A DNA stretch of 64,000 nucleotides from Actinobacteria bacterium IMCC26207 (GCA_001025035.1 LCZK01000010.1:1-64000); one strand, 5' to 3'; shown: positions 34,244 to 43,013, counted from the stretch's first letter. Numbers and translations: made by a program. The notes: generated by a model not told the origin, from the sequence alone.

Positions 34244-36994
34244 TTAGATCGGATCCAGAGACAGGGTCAGTATTTGGTGCGGTCGAACCTCGAGTTCCTC
34301 GGCGAACGGACCCAAGGTGTTGCCAAGCAGGTCAACAATCTGTCCGCTGCGTCCAAGTACTCGCATTCTGGCGGCCTGCCCCCAGGGTTCATGGCAACGA
34401 ACGACAAGCCTGCCGGTGCTATCGGTAAGGACTGCATCAACTTCCATTCCGCTGATATCCAGCTTGGAGCCTTCATTCGCCAAGCTGCCCTGCCCTGCAG
34501 ATGTACCAATCTGAAGTGGCGACCAGACCCGATCTGCAAGCTCGTAGGGGTCGGGGTGATTGAGCGCAATTGCGTAATTCAGGGTGAGCGGCTTTTGCAT
34601 CTGTGCTCCGAGCAGCTGATTCTCTGGCCCAGCTGGAAGCGGACGAGAAGCCATTGGCCCTCTCGACAACCAGCCTGTGCAGCGCAGCAGCGTCAGGGCA
34701 AGGGCTCCTGCAGTTGTGAGTGGGTCCTGCGGATCGCCATCTAGATCTACTAGTTCGTACTCGCACAGACCCTCGTGAGTGACAGTCAGATCCCCCGCCT
34801 GAACAAACCTTCTTGAGGGGAACGTTGGTACTCCCCATTCGTTTGGACCACCCTCGGCGGCAAGTGGCCGTTGTACTAGTCCGAACGCACACTCTGCCCG
34901 AGAGTTGCTGGCCCGCTCCTGCAGTGGGAAATGGACGCGCATCCGGTGATCTCGCACCTGGTTGTTCAAGCTCGTGGTGACTCGCAGGATGCCCTCATCG
35001 GCCCGCAGCTCAATCACAGTCGTGACTGCCTGCAGCAGGCTCTCAGGCTCGGGTGCAGGCTCAGTTGGGGCACAAGAAGGGAGCAGGTACTCGGAGTCAA
35101 TACGCAGCCGGCCTCGAAGAGGTCCCTGCTCAATGACCTGCGCCCGTGTTGCCTGCGGTTTACCTACTGCCAACTCAGGCTCAGTCGGACACCAGTTGTA
35201 GGTGTCTCCCACGTCTACGTCGTCAATGATGTGACCGTAACCAGCATGACCATTGACAGAGAAGGTTCCGTCCTCGGAGTTGACCTCAACAGAGATCAAC
35301 CCGTTTGTCAGGCCGTAGGGGCCAGTGCTCTGCACCAGGGAACTAGGTGGATGCGGCTCCCAGATTCTCCAGCCAAAACCGGGAACTCGACCCGAAATGA
35401 TCAGGGCTCGAGATGAAGCCTCTGCGTGATGCAAGACGGTACGAATGAGCAAGCTCGGGTCCTGTTCGCAGCGCTGACCAAGTTGACTGAGTGCTTCAAG
35501 TGGGCTGAGCGCTTCAAGATGGCTCTGTACATTCTCGGCATTGGAAAACATGTGAACCTCGAGCACCCTGCGAGCATCGCCGGCGGCCTTGGCCGAGTCC
35601 TCCGTGTCGATCAAGAGAACTTGAACAGTTTCGGGGTGTTCAAAAATCAGTTCTCGGGCAACGACCATCGGTCCATCTGCGGCTGTGGTCAGGTGCAACT
35701 CCTCTTGTGCAGGTCGTTCCGACAACACCTGTACCCAAGATTGGCCTAGTGCTTCGAACCCCTCGGCAAGGGCGCTTGCTGTCAGGTCAACCTCGATGAG
35801 TTCCGTGCGCTCACGAGCACTCGGGTTGAGCAACAGGATTCCGGCCTGCTGGATCTGCGTTGAGGCATGCTCGATTGCAGACCTCGCAACTCCTTGAGCA
35901 GTCTCAGTGGCTTCGGCATAGCGATGCAGCACAGCATCTACAACCTCATCGTGACTACACGCGCATATGGAGTCGTGGGCCGCATTGCGAATCACCTCCA
36001 ACCAGGCCAAGTCCAGCAGAGGCTGATCCCGGATTGGCTCAGCAGACCACAAAGTGCAGAGTGGCTCAGCTAGGCGTTCAAGAGTTCGTTCCGCTCTTGC
36101 AGCAGCAATCTTTACGTCCACCCGGTTTGATGCCACACCCATCAATAAGTTGGCACGCGCCCCGGAACGCAACTCGCCACGGTGGGTTTGCAGATTTGTT
36201 GAAGGTACCGACTCAAGGTACTCAGTCAGAGATCCGATTTGGAGTTCGTAGCCTTGCGCCTCTGGGTGCGTGCTAGCTCGCAGGGTTTCTTGAGCCTGGA
36301 ACTCTGCCACCACGCGAGACAAGTGCGCCGGCGGCGCCTCATGATCCATTCCAGCCATCCATAAACAAGGGTCTCCAACAAGTCCACCTTGCACCTCTAG
36401 AAACATCTCGATTCGCTCTCGCAGTTGCGATGCGTCTGCTGGCATATCCGAGCCGTTTCCGTACCCAGCTGACAAGTACTCAGCACGAACCCGGCTGCCG
36501 TCAGGAGATTCCCAGAAGAACGCCGGCTGATCGAGAGACAGCGGCACCCCGCGCCAGACCACGGCATGGTCAAACCCAAACAGCTTGAGAATCTGCGGCA
36601 TGGCTGCGATGTGACCAAACATGTCGGGTAAGTAACCAACCTGCATGGCTCCACCAAACTCCTCGGCCCGTGCAATTCCAAGTTGCAGGTTCCGAATCAG
36701 GGTCTCTCCAGAAACCAAGAACTCGTCGGGCAAGACATACCACGGGCCCATTGAGAGTCGTCCAGCTGCACTCAAATTCTTCAGCGACTCGCGTTGTTCT
36801 GGCCTAACAGCGAGGTAGTCGTCCACAACGGCCATTTGTCCATCGAGTTGGAAGTGGCCAAAGCTCGGATCCCCGACTAGTCGAGGTAGCAGTTCGTCGA
36901 GCATCTGAACGAGCCGGCCACGAAAAGTGGGAAAGGGGTCATACCATTCGCGATCCCAGTGGGTATGCGGCAACACGTGTATCGAGCGAACCAT
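34244..36994 (-). CDS. Alpha-mannosidase, glycoside hydrolase family 38
   Basis: A zinc-dependent retaining exo-alpha-mannosidase of 916 residues. The metal-binding signature HTHWDREW is at 10-17 (H10, H12, D14) and the catalytic nucleophile is the Asp of GYLPDMFGH (D124). Large C-terminal beta domains follow. There is no signal peptide, so it is probably cytosolic and acts on imported oligosaccharides or recycled mannosides. TACGAT lies 6 nt before ATG 36994, a leaderless start. Divergent from rnhB. Confidence 0.93.
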   Translation of the reverse strand: MVRSIHVLPHTHWDREWYDPFPTFRGRLVQMLDELLPRLVGDPSFGHFQLDGQMAVVDDYLAVRPEQRESLKNLSAAGRLSMGPWYVLPDEFLVSGETLIRNLQLGIARAEEFGGAMQVGYLPDMFGHIAAMPQILKLFGFDHAVVWRGVPLSLDQPAFFWESPDGSRVRAEYLSAGYGNGSDMPADASQLRERIEMFLEVQGGLVGDPCLWMAGMDHEAPPAHLSRVVAEFQAQETLRASTHPEAQGYELQIGSLTEYLESVPSTNLQTHRGELRSGARANLLMGVASNRVDVKIAAARAERTLERLAEPLCTLWSAEPIRDQPLLDLAWLEVIRNAAHDSICACSHDEVVDAVLHRYAEATETAQGVARSAIEHASTQIQQAGILLLNPSARERTELIEVDLTASALAEGFEALGQSWVQVLSERPAQEELHLTTAADGPMVVARELIFEHPETVQVLLIDTEDSAKAAGDARRVLEVHMFSNAENVQSHLEALSPLEALSQLGQRCEQDPSLLIRTVLHHAEASSRALIISGRVPGFGWRIWEPHPPSSLVQSTGPYGLTNGLISVEVNSEDGTFSVNGHAGYGHIIDDVDVGDTYNWCPTEPELAVGKPQATRAQVIEQGPLRGRLRIDSEYLLPSCAPTEPAPEPESLLQAVTTVIELRADEGILRVTTSLNNQVRDHRMRVHFPLQERASNSRAECAFGLVQRPLAAEGGPNEWGVPTFPSRRFVQAGDLTVTHEGLCEYELVDLDGDPQDPLTTAGALALTLLRCTGWLSRGPMASRPLPAGPENQLLGAQMQKPLTLNYAIALNHPDPYELADRVWSPLQIGTSAGQGSLANEGSKLDISGMEVDAVLTDSTGRLVVRCHEPWGQAARMRVLGRSGQIVDLLGNTLGPFAEELEVRPHQILTLSLDPI

Positions 36995-37000
36995 TGCAGC

Positions 37001-37006
37001 ATCGTA
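37001..37006 (-). promoter_or_regulatory. -10 hexamer for the leaderless alpha-mannosidase
   Basis: Minus strand TACGAT-GCTGCA-ATG, 6-nt spacing and no ribosome site. Confidence 0.55.
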
Positions 37007-37044
37007 GGGTCAGGCATCACAGCGTGCTGAGCAACAGGGACAAC

Positions 37045-37050
37045 TAAACT
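37045..37050 (+). promoter_or_regulatory. -10 hexamer for leaderless rnhB
   Basis: TAAACT-CATGAG-GTG, 6-nt spacing. It lies back to back with the mannosidase promoter in a 62-nt divergent gap. Confidence 0.55.
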
Positions 37051-37056
37051 CATGAG

Positions 37057-37740
37057 GTGGCAGCACTGCGGAAACAACGGCGAGCGTCACCAACGCTTGC
37101 AGTCGAGAATCGGCTCTATGCGCAGGGCCATGAGGTCATCGTCGGCATGGATGAGGTGGGACGAGGCGCTTGGGCTGGGCCACTCACGGTTGGTGCAGCA
37201 GTGCTCAGCCGGGAGCGAAGGGTGAACGGTGTGCGTGACTCCAAACAGCTTTCCGAAGCCCGCAGGGAACTGCTCTTTGACCGTATTGCCGACTGGTGCA
37301 CAACTTGGTCGGTTGGGCATGCAAGTCATCAGGAGTGCGACGAACTCGGAATGTCTGCAGCACAACGTCTTGCGGCGCGTCGGGCACTTGATGGGCTGAC
37401 CCTTCAGGCAGACATGGTGCTGATGGATGGCAGTTGGGACTTTGTTGGTGGTGGGCACACCGAAACAATCGTCAAGGGTGACACCTCGGTGTTATCAATT
37501 GCCGCAGCCTCGATTTTGGCCAAAGTGACTCGCGACAGGATCATGCGGGCTCAAGCAGATACGTATCCGGGGTTCGATTTTGACCGCAACAAGGGATACC
37601 CCTGCCCCCGTCATCAGTTCGCGTTGCGTGGGTATGGGCCAACTCCGATTCACCGCCGATCTTGGGCCTTTATGGACTCCATTCCCTGGCTTGGAACCCG
37701 AACCGATCCTGCCTCAAACTCGCAAACCACAGTTAGCTAA
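37057..37740 (+). CDS. rnhB: Ribonuclease HII
   Basis: Cleaves RNA in RNA-DNA hybrids and at single ribonucleotides in DNA. The catalytic motif GMDEVGRGAWAGP contributes D32 and E33; VRDSKQL, LMDGSWD, KGDT, ASILAKVTRD and GFDFDRNKGYP are standard RNase HII segments. 227 residues, normal length. Start GTG 37057 is supported by the leaderless spacing. Confidence 0.96.
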   Translation: MAALRKQRRASPTLAVENRLYAQGHEVIVGMDEVGRGAWAGPLTVGAAVLSRERRVNGVRDSKQLSEARRELLFDRIADWCTTWSVGHASHQECDELGMSAAQRLAARRALDGLTLQADMVLMDGSWDFVGGGHTETIVKGDTSVLSIAAASILAKVTRDRIMRAQADTYPGFDFDRNKGYPCPRHQFALRGYGPTPIHRRSWAFMDSIPWLGTRTDPASNSQTTVS

Positions 37741-37842
37741 TGCTTGCTAAAGTTTGCAGTCGGTGACATACTGAGAGGGTCGCTTGCAGGCGAAAAGCAG
37801 AGCGGATACTGCCACCGAGTTATGGCTCAAAGGGTGATGTAG

Positions 37843-38463
37843 ATGAGCGAAAACAGAACACGCGGTATTCAGTTTGGAGCGCCTCGCGCGTCCGAGGCCC
37901 CGGGCGGCACAGGCATTGAGCCTCCGGTCCCTGAGTGGGTCGACGTCTCTCAAACCCTTGAGCGATGGTTTGCATTTGTGGACGTTTGCGGGTTTACCTC
38001 CTACACGGAACGCTACGGAACTCCGGCTGCGCTGGCAGTGCTGACCAGGTTCCGCACTGCCGTCCGCGGGGTGACGGGCAGGCGCGGCGTGCGAGTTCTG
38101 AAGTGGCTCGGAGACGGTGCCATGTTGGTTGGGGTTGAACCCGGACCAGTGATTGCGGCTGTTTGTGAACTCGGCCTTCGATTTGAAGAAGACAACTTTG
38201 ATATCCACGCAGGTATAGCCGGCGGACACGTGTTGCTCTTCGAGGGTGACGACTACATCGGGCCCGCTGCGAATCATGCGGCCCGGCTCTGCGAGGCCGC
38301 CGATGCAGGAGAGATTCTGGCGCTCGGAGTCGCGCCACATTTGCCCAACTGGGTCAGGATTGTTCGAGAGACTCAAGTCCAGGCCCATGGCCTTGGGCTA
38401 CTCCCACAAGTCTCACAGTTAGAAGTTGTGAATCTCTCCTTCGATCAGCAGGCTGCGGGCTAA
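37843..38463 (+). CDS. Class III adenylate cyclase, stand-alone catalytic domain
   Basis: 206 residues: a disordered 35-residue N-terminus and one class III cyclase domain. Metal-binding aspartates are D47 (FVDVCGFTSYTE) and D91 (KWLGDGAM). The adenine-selecting Lys/Asp pair appears as K87 and D137, and the transition-state Asn and Arg as N144 and R148. The D137-N144-R148 spacing of 7 and 4 equals the mammalian D1018-N1025-R1029 spacing. It therefore probably makes cAMP as a homodimer. No sensor domain is fused. AGGG lies 9 nt before ATG. Confidence 0.86.
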   Translation: MSENRTRGIQFGAPRASEAPGGTGIEPPVPEWVDVSQTLERWFAFVDVCGFTSYTERYGTPAALAVLTRFRTAVRGVTGRRGVRVLKWLGDGAMLVGVEPGPVIAAVCELGLRFEEDNFDIHAGIAGGHVLLFEGDDYIGPAANHAARLCEAADAGEILALGVAPHLPNWVRIVRETQVQAHGLGLLPQVSQLEVVNLSFDQQAAG

Positions 38464-38488
38464 GAGTTAGCCGCAGCGCCACACCCAA

Positions 38489-39775
38489 TCAGCTATCGGT
38501 GCGGTTGATTGCCAGATCCTTGAATGCTGTTTTGGAATCAATGCCTGGGTCTTTGGGAAGTCCAAGGACCCGCTCAGCAACGATGTTCTTCATGATCTCA
38601 TCAGTCCCGCCGGCTACACGCATGCCTGGAATTCCACAGAGCATCTGCGAGAACGCATAGGCGCCCCACTCGCCACCATCAGCAGTGATGCGCGGGCCGA
38701 GCACGGCAGAAACCCACTCGGTAAACGCCGAGAGATTGTTGGTGAGTGCCAGCTTTGCCGTGGACATCTCTGGGCCGGGCAATTGCCCAGCACGAATCTT
38801 GTCGAGGGCTCGTTGGTTATTCCACTTTGCAACTGTGAAGTTCACATAGAGGCGAGTCGCTTGATCCACCAGTACTGCGTCATCAGCGGCTCCAAAATGC
38901 TCGAGCATTGCATGCAAACGCTGTGGGCTAAACAAGCCACCGCCGCCTCCGCCGCCCCCACCAGCTCCGATTGAGGAGCGTTCGTTCATGAGGGTAGTGA
39001 GAGCAACTCCCCAGCCGCTGTTTACCTCTCCGAGTCGGTGGGTGTCAGGGATGCGCACCTCATCAAAGAACACCTCATTAAAACTGGCGCCCCCGGTCAT
39101 CTGTCGCAGTGGTCGGATCTCTACTCCGGGAGCGTGCATGTCTACGACAAATACGGTGAGGCCTTTGTGCTTCGGCAACTCTGGGTCAGTACGGCAAATG
39201 ACTTCGCCAATCTCTGCCAAATGGGCCGCCGATGTCCAGACCTTTTGCCCGCTCACGATCCACTCGTCACCATCGCGGATCGCTTTCATCGAAACCGAGG
39301 CCAAGTCCGACCCCGCTCCAGGCTCCGAAAAAAGTTGGCAGGCAACGCGGTCGCCGCGGTACAGGTCTTTCAAGTACAAATCCTGAACCTCGGGAATTGC
39401 ATGAGCCAAAATCGTTGGGGCAACCATCCCTAGGCTGATAGTGAACACACCCATGTTTGGTGTCAGGAACTGGGACTCGATGGAGTTATAAGCCCGTTCG
39501 TAAGCTGCTCCAAGCTCGCGACCGCCAAACTTTTCCGGCCCACCGATCCAACCAAACCCATGATCGAACCGTTTACGTCGCCACTCTTTCGCCCGCTCGG
39601 CCTGAGCAGATTCAGACTCTCGATCCATCTCATCAAACATTGCAACATCGTCTGAGCCTTGACCCCAGACAAACTCTTTGACCGGCGGCCTCGGAGCAGC
39701 GTTAGCTTCAAGAAATGCTCGGGCCTGAGCAGAGAATTCCTCAATGCTGATGGTGTCCTGCTGTGTATCTGACAT
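38489..39775 (-). CDS. Acyl-CoA dehydrogenase family protein
   Basis: An FAD-dependent acyl-CoA dehydrogenase of 428 residues. CQLFSEPGAGSDLAS and QKVWTSAAHLA form the flavin/substrate region, and GTDEIMKNIVAERVLGLPKD the C-terminal helical domain. A run of nine glycines (after SIGAG, about residues 270-280) interrupts the helical domain entry, which is unusual. AAGGGGA precedes ATG 39775. A long palindrome 67-90 nt upstream is a likely repressor site. The role would be fatty-acid or steroid-side-chain beta-oxidation; the substrate is unknown. Confidence 0.92.
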   Translation of the reverse strand: MSDTQQDTISIEEFSAQARAFLEANAAPRPPVKEFVWGQGSDDVAMFDEMDRESESAQAERAKEWRRKRFDHGFGWIGGPEKFGGRELGAAYERAYNSIESQFLTPNMGVFTISLGMVAPTILAHAIPEVQDLYLKDLYRGDRVACQLFSEPGAGSDLASVSMKAIRDGDEWIVSGQKVWTSAAHLAEIGEVICRTDPELPKHKGLTVFVVDMHAPGVEIRPLRQMTGGASFNEVFFDEVRIPDTHRLGEVNSGWGVALTTLMNERSSIGAGGGGGGGGGLFSPQRLHAMLEHFGAADDAVLVDQATRLYVNFTVAKWNNQRALDKIRAGQLPGPEMSTAKLALTNNLSAFTEWVSAVLGPRITADGGEWGAYAFSQMLCGIPGMRVAGGTDEIMKNIVAERVLGLPKDPGIDSKTAFKDLAINRTDS

Positions 39776-39841
39776 GAGTCCCCTTGAAATCTTTGGCGAT
39801 GAATGAGTGGCAAAGTCTGAAAGATCAACCTGTCCGCTGGC

Positions 39842-39865
39842 TTACTTGACTAGGCAGTCAAGTAA
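39842..39865. promoter_or_regulatory. Palindromic operator, TetR-family-like
   Basis: Perfect 10-bp arms TTACTTGACT and AGTCAAGTAA separated by AGGC, in the divergent gap between the acyl-CoA dehydrogenase and a small membrane protein gene. The length and symmetry are typical of operators for TetR-type repressors of acyl-CoA metabolism (inference). No such regulator is in the window. Confidence 0.6.
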
Positions 39866-39905
39866 CACCGAAATCTAGTACCCCGGGCAAGGCTAACTTG
39901 GTCGG

Positions 39906-40325
39906 ATGCGTACTCGGTCAGCAGTGAGCGTTGGTGCCTTCTTGGTCTGGACCATCTTTGTATGGGGCATCGTACGGGTTCGAAACATCATGGGAGATGC
40001 TGAACTGACCGGCTCTGAGCGCACCTGGCCGTTGGTATTGGCTGCAAGTTTGTGGGTTCCCGCAGCAGTCCTGCTGATCGTGTTGGTAGTAACTGTGATC
40101 CGCAAGAAGCCCTTTGCGAAGGCAGCCACAGTTGGAGTAGCAGTTCTGGGTGTCTGGACCACCTTGGTGTGGATGGTGAGGGCCTTCGATATTGCACTAG
40201 TCAGCGACCGTGAACTTCCCTTCATTCTGGTTCACTTGGTGCTTGCTGTGATCTCTGTGGGTCTTGCGGTTCTTGCCGCTCGATCCTTGCGACCGGACCC
40301 GGCACTCACACCCAATTTGCTCTGA
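39906..40325 (+). CDS. Small integral membrane protein, unknown function
   Basis: 139 residues with four predicted transmembrane helices (about 8-26, 44-63, 73-91, 103-122) and little outside the membrane. No family recognised. ATG 39906 has no good ribosome site. It shares the palindromic operator region with the divergent acyl-CoA dehydrogenase, so both may be co-regulated. Confidence 0.6.
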   Translation: MRTRSAVSVGAFLVWTIFVWGIVRVRNIMGDAELTGSERTWPLVLAASLWVPAAVLLIVLVVTVIRKKPFAKAATVGVAVLGVWTTLVWMVRAFDIALVSDRELPFILVHLVLAVISVGLAVLAARSLRPDPALTPNLL

Positions 40326-40626
40326 ATGGGAACCCGTAGCGGGGTGGGGCAGGGTCAGATCCTTCTGCGACACCTAGCTCTGGAGGTACAGATACTTGGT
40401 CAAGCGGGTAGCAGCTAGAAATGCTGAATGATTGTCAATAAACAGTGGCGTGAGACACCTTGGCCCGACTCGCATTTATCGGGTGACTGAGAGATACTGT
40501 CCACGTGGTGTTAACCACGATTTGTGTCATCCTCCCATTCACCCTTCCTCTCCCACGGATGACACAGATCGAGGGCCTTCCTTTCACTAGCGGTGATGGG
40601 GTCTAGTGCTTGGGCGGCCCTCACTA
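40326..40626. other. Intergenic region with inverted repeats
   Basis: No gene is visible. CGTGGT and ACCACG face each other across a GTTA loop near 40504-40519. Immediately after is a longer inverted repeat, described separately. The region leads into the 15-bp tandem array. Confidence 0.5.
40523..40566. terminator. Long inverted repeat between convergent genes
   Basis: Perfect 10-bp arms TGTGTCATCC and GGATGACACA with a 24-nt pyrimidine-rich loop, between genes that converge here (stops at 40325 and 40726). It could form a stem-loop in either transcript; there is no T-run, so a terminator role is tentative. Confidence 0.4.
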
Positions 40627-40732
40627 TGCAATTCGATACAGGGCAATTCGCCACAGGGCAATTCGCCACAGGGCAATTCGCCACAGGGCAACTCGCCACA
40701 GGGCAATTCGCTACAGGGCAATTCGCTACAGG
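40627..40732. repeat. Tandem array of about seven 15-bp units
   Basis: Unit ACAGGGCAATTCGCC, six near-identical copies from 40638 to 40727 plus partial units at both ends; variants carry A-C for A-T or T for C at the last base. It adjoins and overlaps the 3' end of the AhpD-like gene. In that gene's frame the two nearest units read TAG and so supply the stop, while the others read TGG. Not CRISPR: there are no spacers. Confidence 0.9.
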
Positions 40733-41214
40733 TCTTGTTTGGTGGGCAGAACACAGGCCGTGTCTAGGCCGAGAACATGATTGAGCCGACCAAACGCCAA
40801 CCATGACCCAAGACACATGCTGAGTTCTACGATTTCGGCATCGCTGTATTCCGCTTTCATGCGTGACCAGAACTCCTGATCAAGACCGTGATGGTCGAGG
40901 GCATAGCGCTCGGCATACTCTGCGGCCAGCTTGGATCGGTCATCTAGGTCCTGCGTGGTACGCCAGTCAGTGACGGCCTGATCGAAGGTGTCCTCAACAG
41001 TTTTCCCGCCCATCTCGGTGCGCCAGTCTTGGCAAAAAATACATCCGTTGATCTGTGCTGTCCTCAGCCGCGCAGCTTCAAACTCGCGCAGACCCAGAGT
41101 GGTGTCCTCGTAGACCTTCTGCGAAAAGTTTGCGGCGGCTGGTCCAATGCCGGGAACCATTTCTCCCCATACATACATGATGGGATGCTTGCCTTCGGGT
41201 ACGTCAATAATCAT
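40726..41214 (-). CDS. AhpD/carboxymuconolactone-decarboxylase-like protein
   Basis: 162 residues of the AhpD-like helical family. The redox pair lies in INGCIFCQDW (C58, C61); the downstream His of the AhpD proton relay is not seen, so it is probably not a classical AhpD peroxidase partner. ATG 41214 overlaps the stop of the DapB-like gene by 4 nt. Its stop codon lies inside the first unit of the 15-bp tandem array, so changes in that array could lengthen the protein. Confidence 0.8.
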   Translation of the reverse strand: MIIDVPEGKHPIMYVWGEMVPGIGPAAANFSQKVYEDTTLGLREFEAARLRTAQINGCIFCQDWRTEMGGKTVEDTFDQAVTDWRTTQDLDDRSKLAAEYAERYALDHHGLDQEFWSRMKAEYSDAEIVELSMCLGSWLAFGRLNHVLGLDTACVLPTKQDL

Positions 41215-42356
41215 GAGTTCTGCCCCTGCTGGAGTTGTTGTTGGCTTTGGATCTGGGCAGTGAGTCCAAGCCGACCAACTGCTGGACTGAGTGGCACATC
41301 AAATGCGTCGTATACCCCAGGGGCCGCAGCAACCAGCCAAGGAATGGAGTTGACCAGACGGGCAGCGGCAGTCGCGTTGCCACCTGCGGCGCGGTTGCCG
41401 CCTTCGTCAGTTGCCTCGATGTTGACTTCAATTCGTGGACGACCCTCTAGAACAACTTTGTGAGCACCGGCTCCTCCGTCAGGAGGCGAGGGCCAGTCAG
41501 GCGCAACGCCGGCATCGATACGCGTGATGTGTTCGATGATGATGAGTGCTTCCCCATCCACGATTCCTTGCACCTCGAAACGCAGCCCGCCCTGTGTGCC
41601 TGCATCGAAGGTTCCCATAGCGTTTGTCACCGTAGCTTCGAGCGGTACTCGATCGACGGTCTCGCGGACCTCATCCAGGGTCACTCCGAGAGCTCGCGCA
41701 ATCATTCGAACCTGACCGCCCCAGACCATGGTGGGCACAGTTGGTGCAACCATCGGAGGCACCTCGTCCATGGGCTGGCCAAATCCCACTAGGTAGCGGA
41801 CGGCGTCTGGCTGGTCATAGGTCGAGTAGTCAAAAATCTCTTGGCATCTGATCTGGTCAATGGTGCTTGCTAGACCCGTCAGAATGACCGGCAGGATGTC
41901 GTTGCCCCAGCCGGGATCGATACCTGTGACGAGCAGTGATGCACCCCCCGTCTGTGCAATCTCGCGGATGGGATCGAGCAGTTCTTGTGGTGCGTTCCGA
42001 GGGTCATAGAGCGGGTAGACCGAGGGCGTGACCACGGTAATTCCCGCTCGCAGTGCTTGTTGAATATCTGCAACTGCGTCATCGGGCCGAATGTCTCCTG
42101 ATGCCGTGTACACCAGCGCAGCGGGAGATCGATCAAGTACTGCTTCTACATCGCTACTAGCAGCGACCCCGAGCTGGTAGCCAAGGCCGGCAAGGTCACC
42201 GGCATCCTTGCCCACTTTGTCGGGGTTGTTGACGATCACGTCCACAAGTTCAAGCCCTGGGTGAGCAGCTACTGCACGAATGGCAGCTCGTCCCATGTTT
42301 CCGGTGCCCCAAACAACAGTGGCGATACGTGAGTCCTGTGAATCCTGTGAAGACAT
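41211..42356 (-). CDS. DapB-like NAD(P)-dependent dehydrogenase
   Basis: 381 residues. The N-terminal Rossmann fold has VVWGTGNMGRAAIRAV and a DapB-like layout; the protein is longer than DapB (about 270) and resembles 2,4-diaminopentanoate-dehydrogenase-like proteins often found near acyl-CoA genes. The substrate is unknown. TACTAT lies exactly 6 nt before ATG 42356, so it is probably leaderless and heads a two-gene operon with the AhpD-like gene. The C-terminus is Gln-rich. Confidence 0.8.
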   Translation of the reverse strand: MSSQDSQDSRIATVVWGTGNMGRAAIRAVAAHPGLELVDVIVNNPDKVGKDAGDLAGLGYQLGVAASSDVEAVLDRSPAALVYTASGDIRPDDAVADIQQALRAGITVVTPSVYPLYDPRNAPQELLDPIREIAQTGGASLLVTGIDPGWGNDILPVILTGLASTIDQIRCQEIFDYSTYDQPDAVRYLVGFGQPMDEVPPMVAPTVPTMVWGGQVRMIARALGVTLDEVRETVDRVPLEATVTNAMGTFDAGTQGGLRFEVQGIVDGEALIIIEHITRIDAGVAPDWPSPPDGGAGAHKVVLEGRPRIEVNIEATDEGGNRAAGGNATAAARLVNSIPWLVAAAPGVYDAFDVPLSPAVGRLGLTAQIQSQQQLQQGQNS

Positions 42357-42362
42357 GCGCCG

Positions 42363-42368
42363 ATAGTA
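42363..42368 (-). promoter_or_regulatory. -10 hexamer for the leaderless DapB-like gene
   Basis: Minus strand TACTAT-CGGCGC-ATG, 6-nt spacing. Confidence 0.55.
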
Positions 42369-42422
42369 CTGCTCGGTATGGACGGTAGTTTGTGCGGGCT
42401 CGGGCGCATCTGGCAGGTTTAG

Positions 42423-42863
42423 CTAGTCTGCAGAATTCACTAGGTGTTGTGCCGAGAGTTCAAAGTATTCACGCATTCGATCCCGAACTGCTTCTTGTAG
42501 CTCGGGGTCGAGGGGTGTGCCTGGCATCGTAGAATCGAGCGCCAAAAACATTGCCTGCACCCAGTGGTCGCGTTCAGTCGCCCCGATGACGAATGGCGCG
42601 TGGCGCATACGCAACCTTGGGTGGCCTCGTTGTTGAGAATAGGTGTCTGGCCCACCCCAGTATTGGCCAAGAAACAGGGCGAGTCGCTCGCGGGCCGGTT
42701 CCAGATTCTGTGGATCGGGATACAAACGAAGGAGCACATCGTCCTGAGCAACTTGTTCATAAAAATGCCGAACCAGTTCGTCAAAGAAGCTTTGTCCGCC
42801 GACGGCTTCGTAGACCGTTACCTGCTGATCCGGTGTTGTGTCGGGTTGAGCGCTGTCATTCAC
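42423..42863 (-). CDS. Truncated haemoglobin, group II (GlbO-like)
   Basis: 146 residues. YEAVGGQSFFDELVRHFYEQV and the segment GGPDTYSQQRGHPRLRMRHAPF (proximal His in the last part) are marks of group II truncated globins. They bind O2 and may detoxify NO or peroxide. GTG 42863 is chosen: CACCAT lies 6 nt upstream. The frame is open to 43106 but that part lacks homology. A second gas-binding haem protein, H-NOX, lies about 10 kb away. Confidence 0.9.
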   Translation of the reverse strand: MNDSAQPDTTPDQQVTVYEAVGGQSFFDELVRHFYEQVAQDDVLLRLYPDPQNLEPARERLALFLGQYWGGPDTYSQQRGHPRLRMRHAPFVIGATERDHWVQAMFLALDSTMPGTPLDPELQEAVRDRMREYFELSAQHLVNSAD

Positions 42864-42920
42864 CACTCCATGGTGGCAGTGAAGGGGAGCAGTAGGCCAG
42901 AATGGCGAACTGGAGCAGTG

Positions 42921-42967
42921 GGTTACAGCAGTGAGGTACAGCAGTGAGGCACAGCAGCGGGGCACAC
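42921..42967. repeat. Short tandem repeat, 13-14 bp period
   Basis: Three units of the GGTACAGCAGTGA type (14, 13, 13 bp) plus a partial fourth, in the divergent gap between the globin and Nfu-N genes. Confidence 0.75.
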
Positions 42968-43013
42968 AGTTGAGTGTGGCGCCCAGCGGGTTGGGCAGTA
43001 CTGTGTGAGGTCT

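Noticed and set aside
40627..40732. Possible CRISPR array
   Set aside because: Units of 15 bp are directly abutting with no spacers and no cas genes nearby; it is a simple tandem repeat.
40511..40816. Minus-strand ORF with repeated NCPVA pentapeptides
   Set aside because: It is a translation of the 15-bp array in one frame; it overlaps the AhpD-like gene and has no ribosome site or homology.
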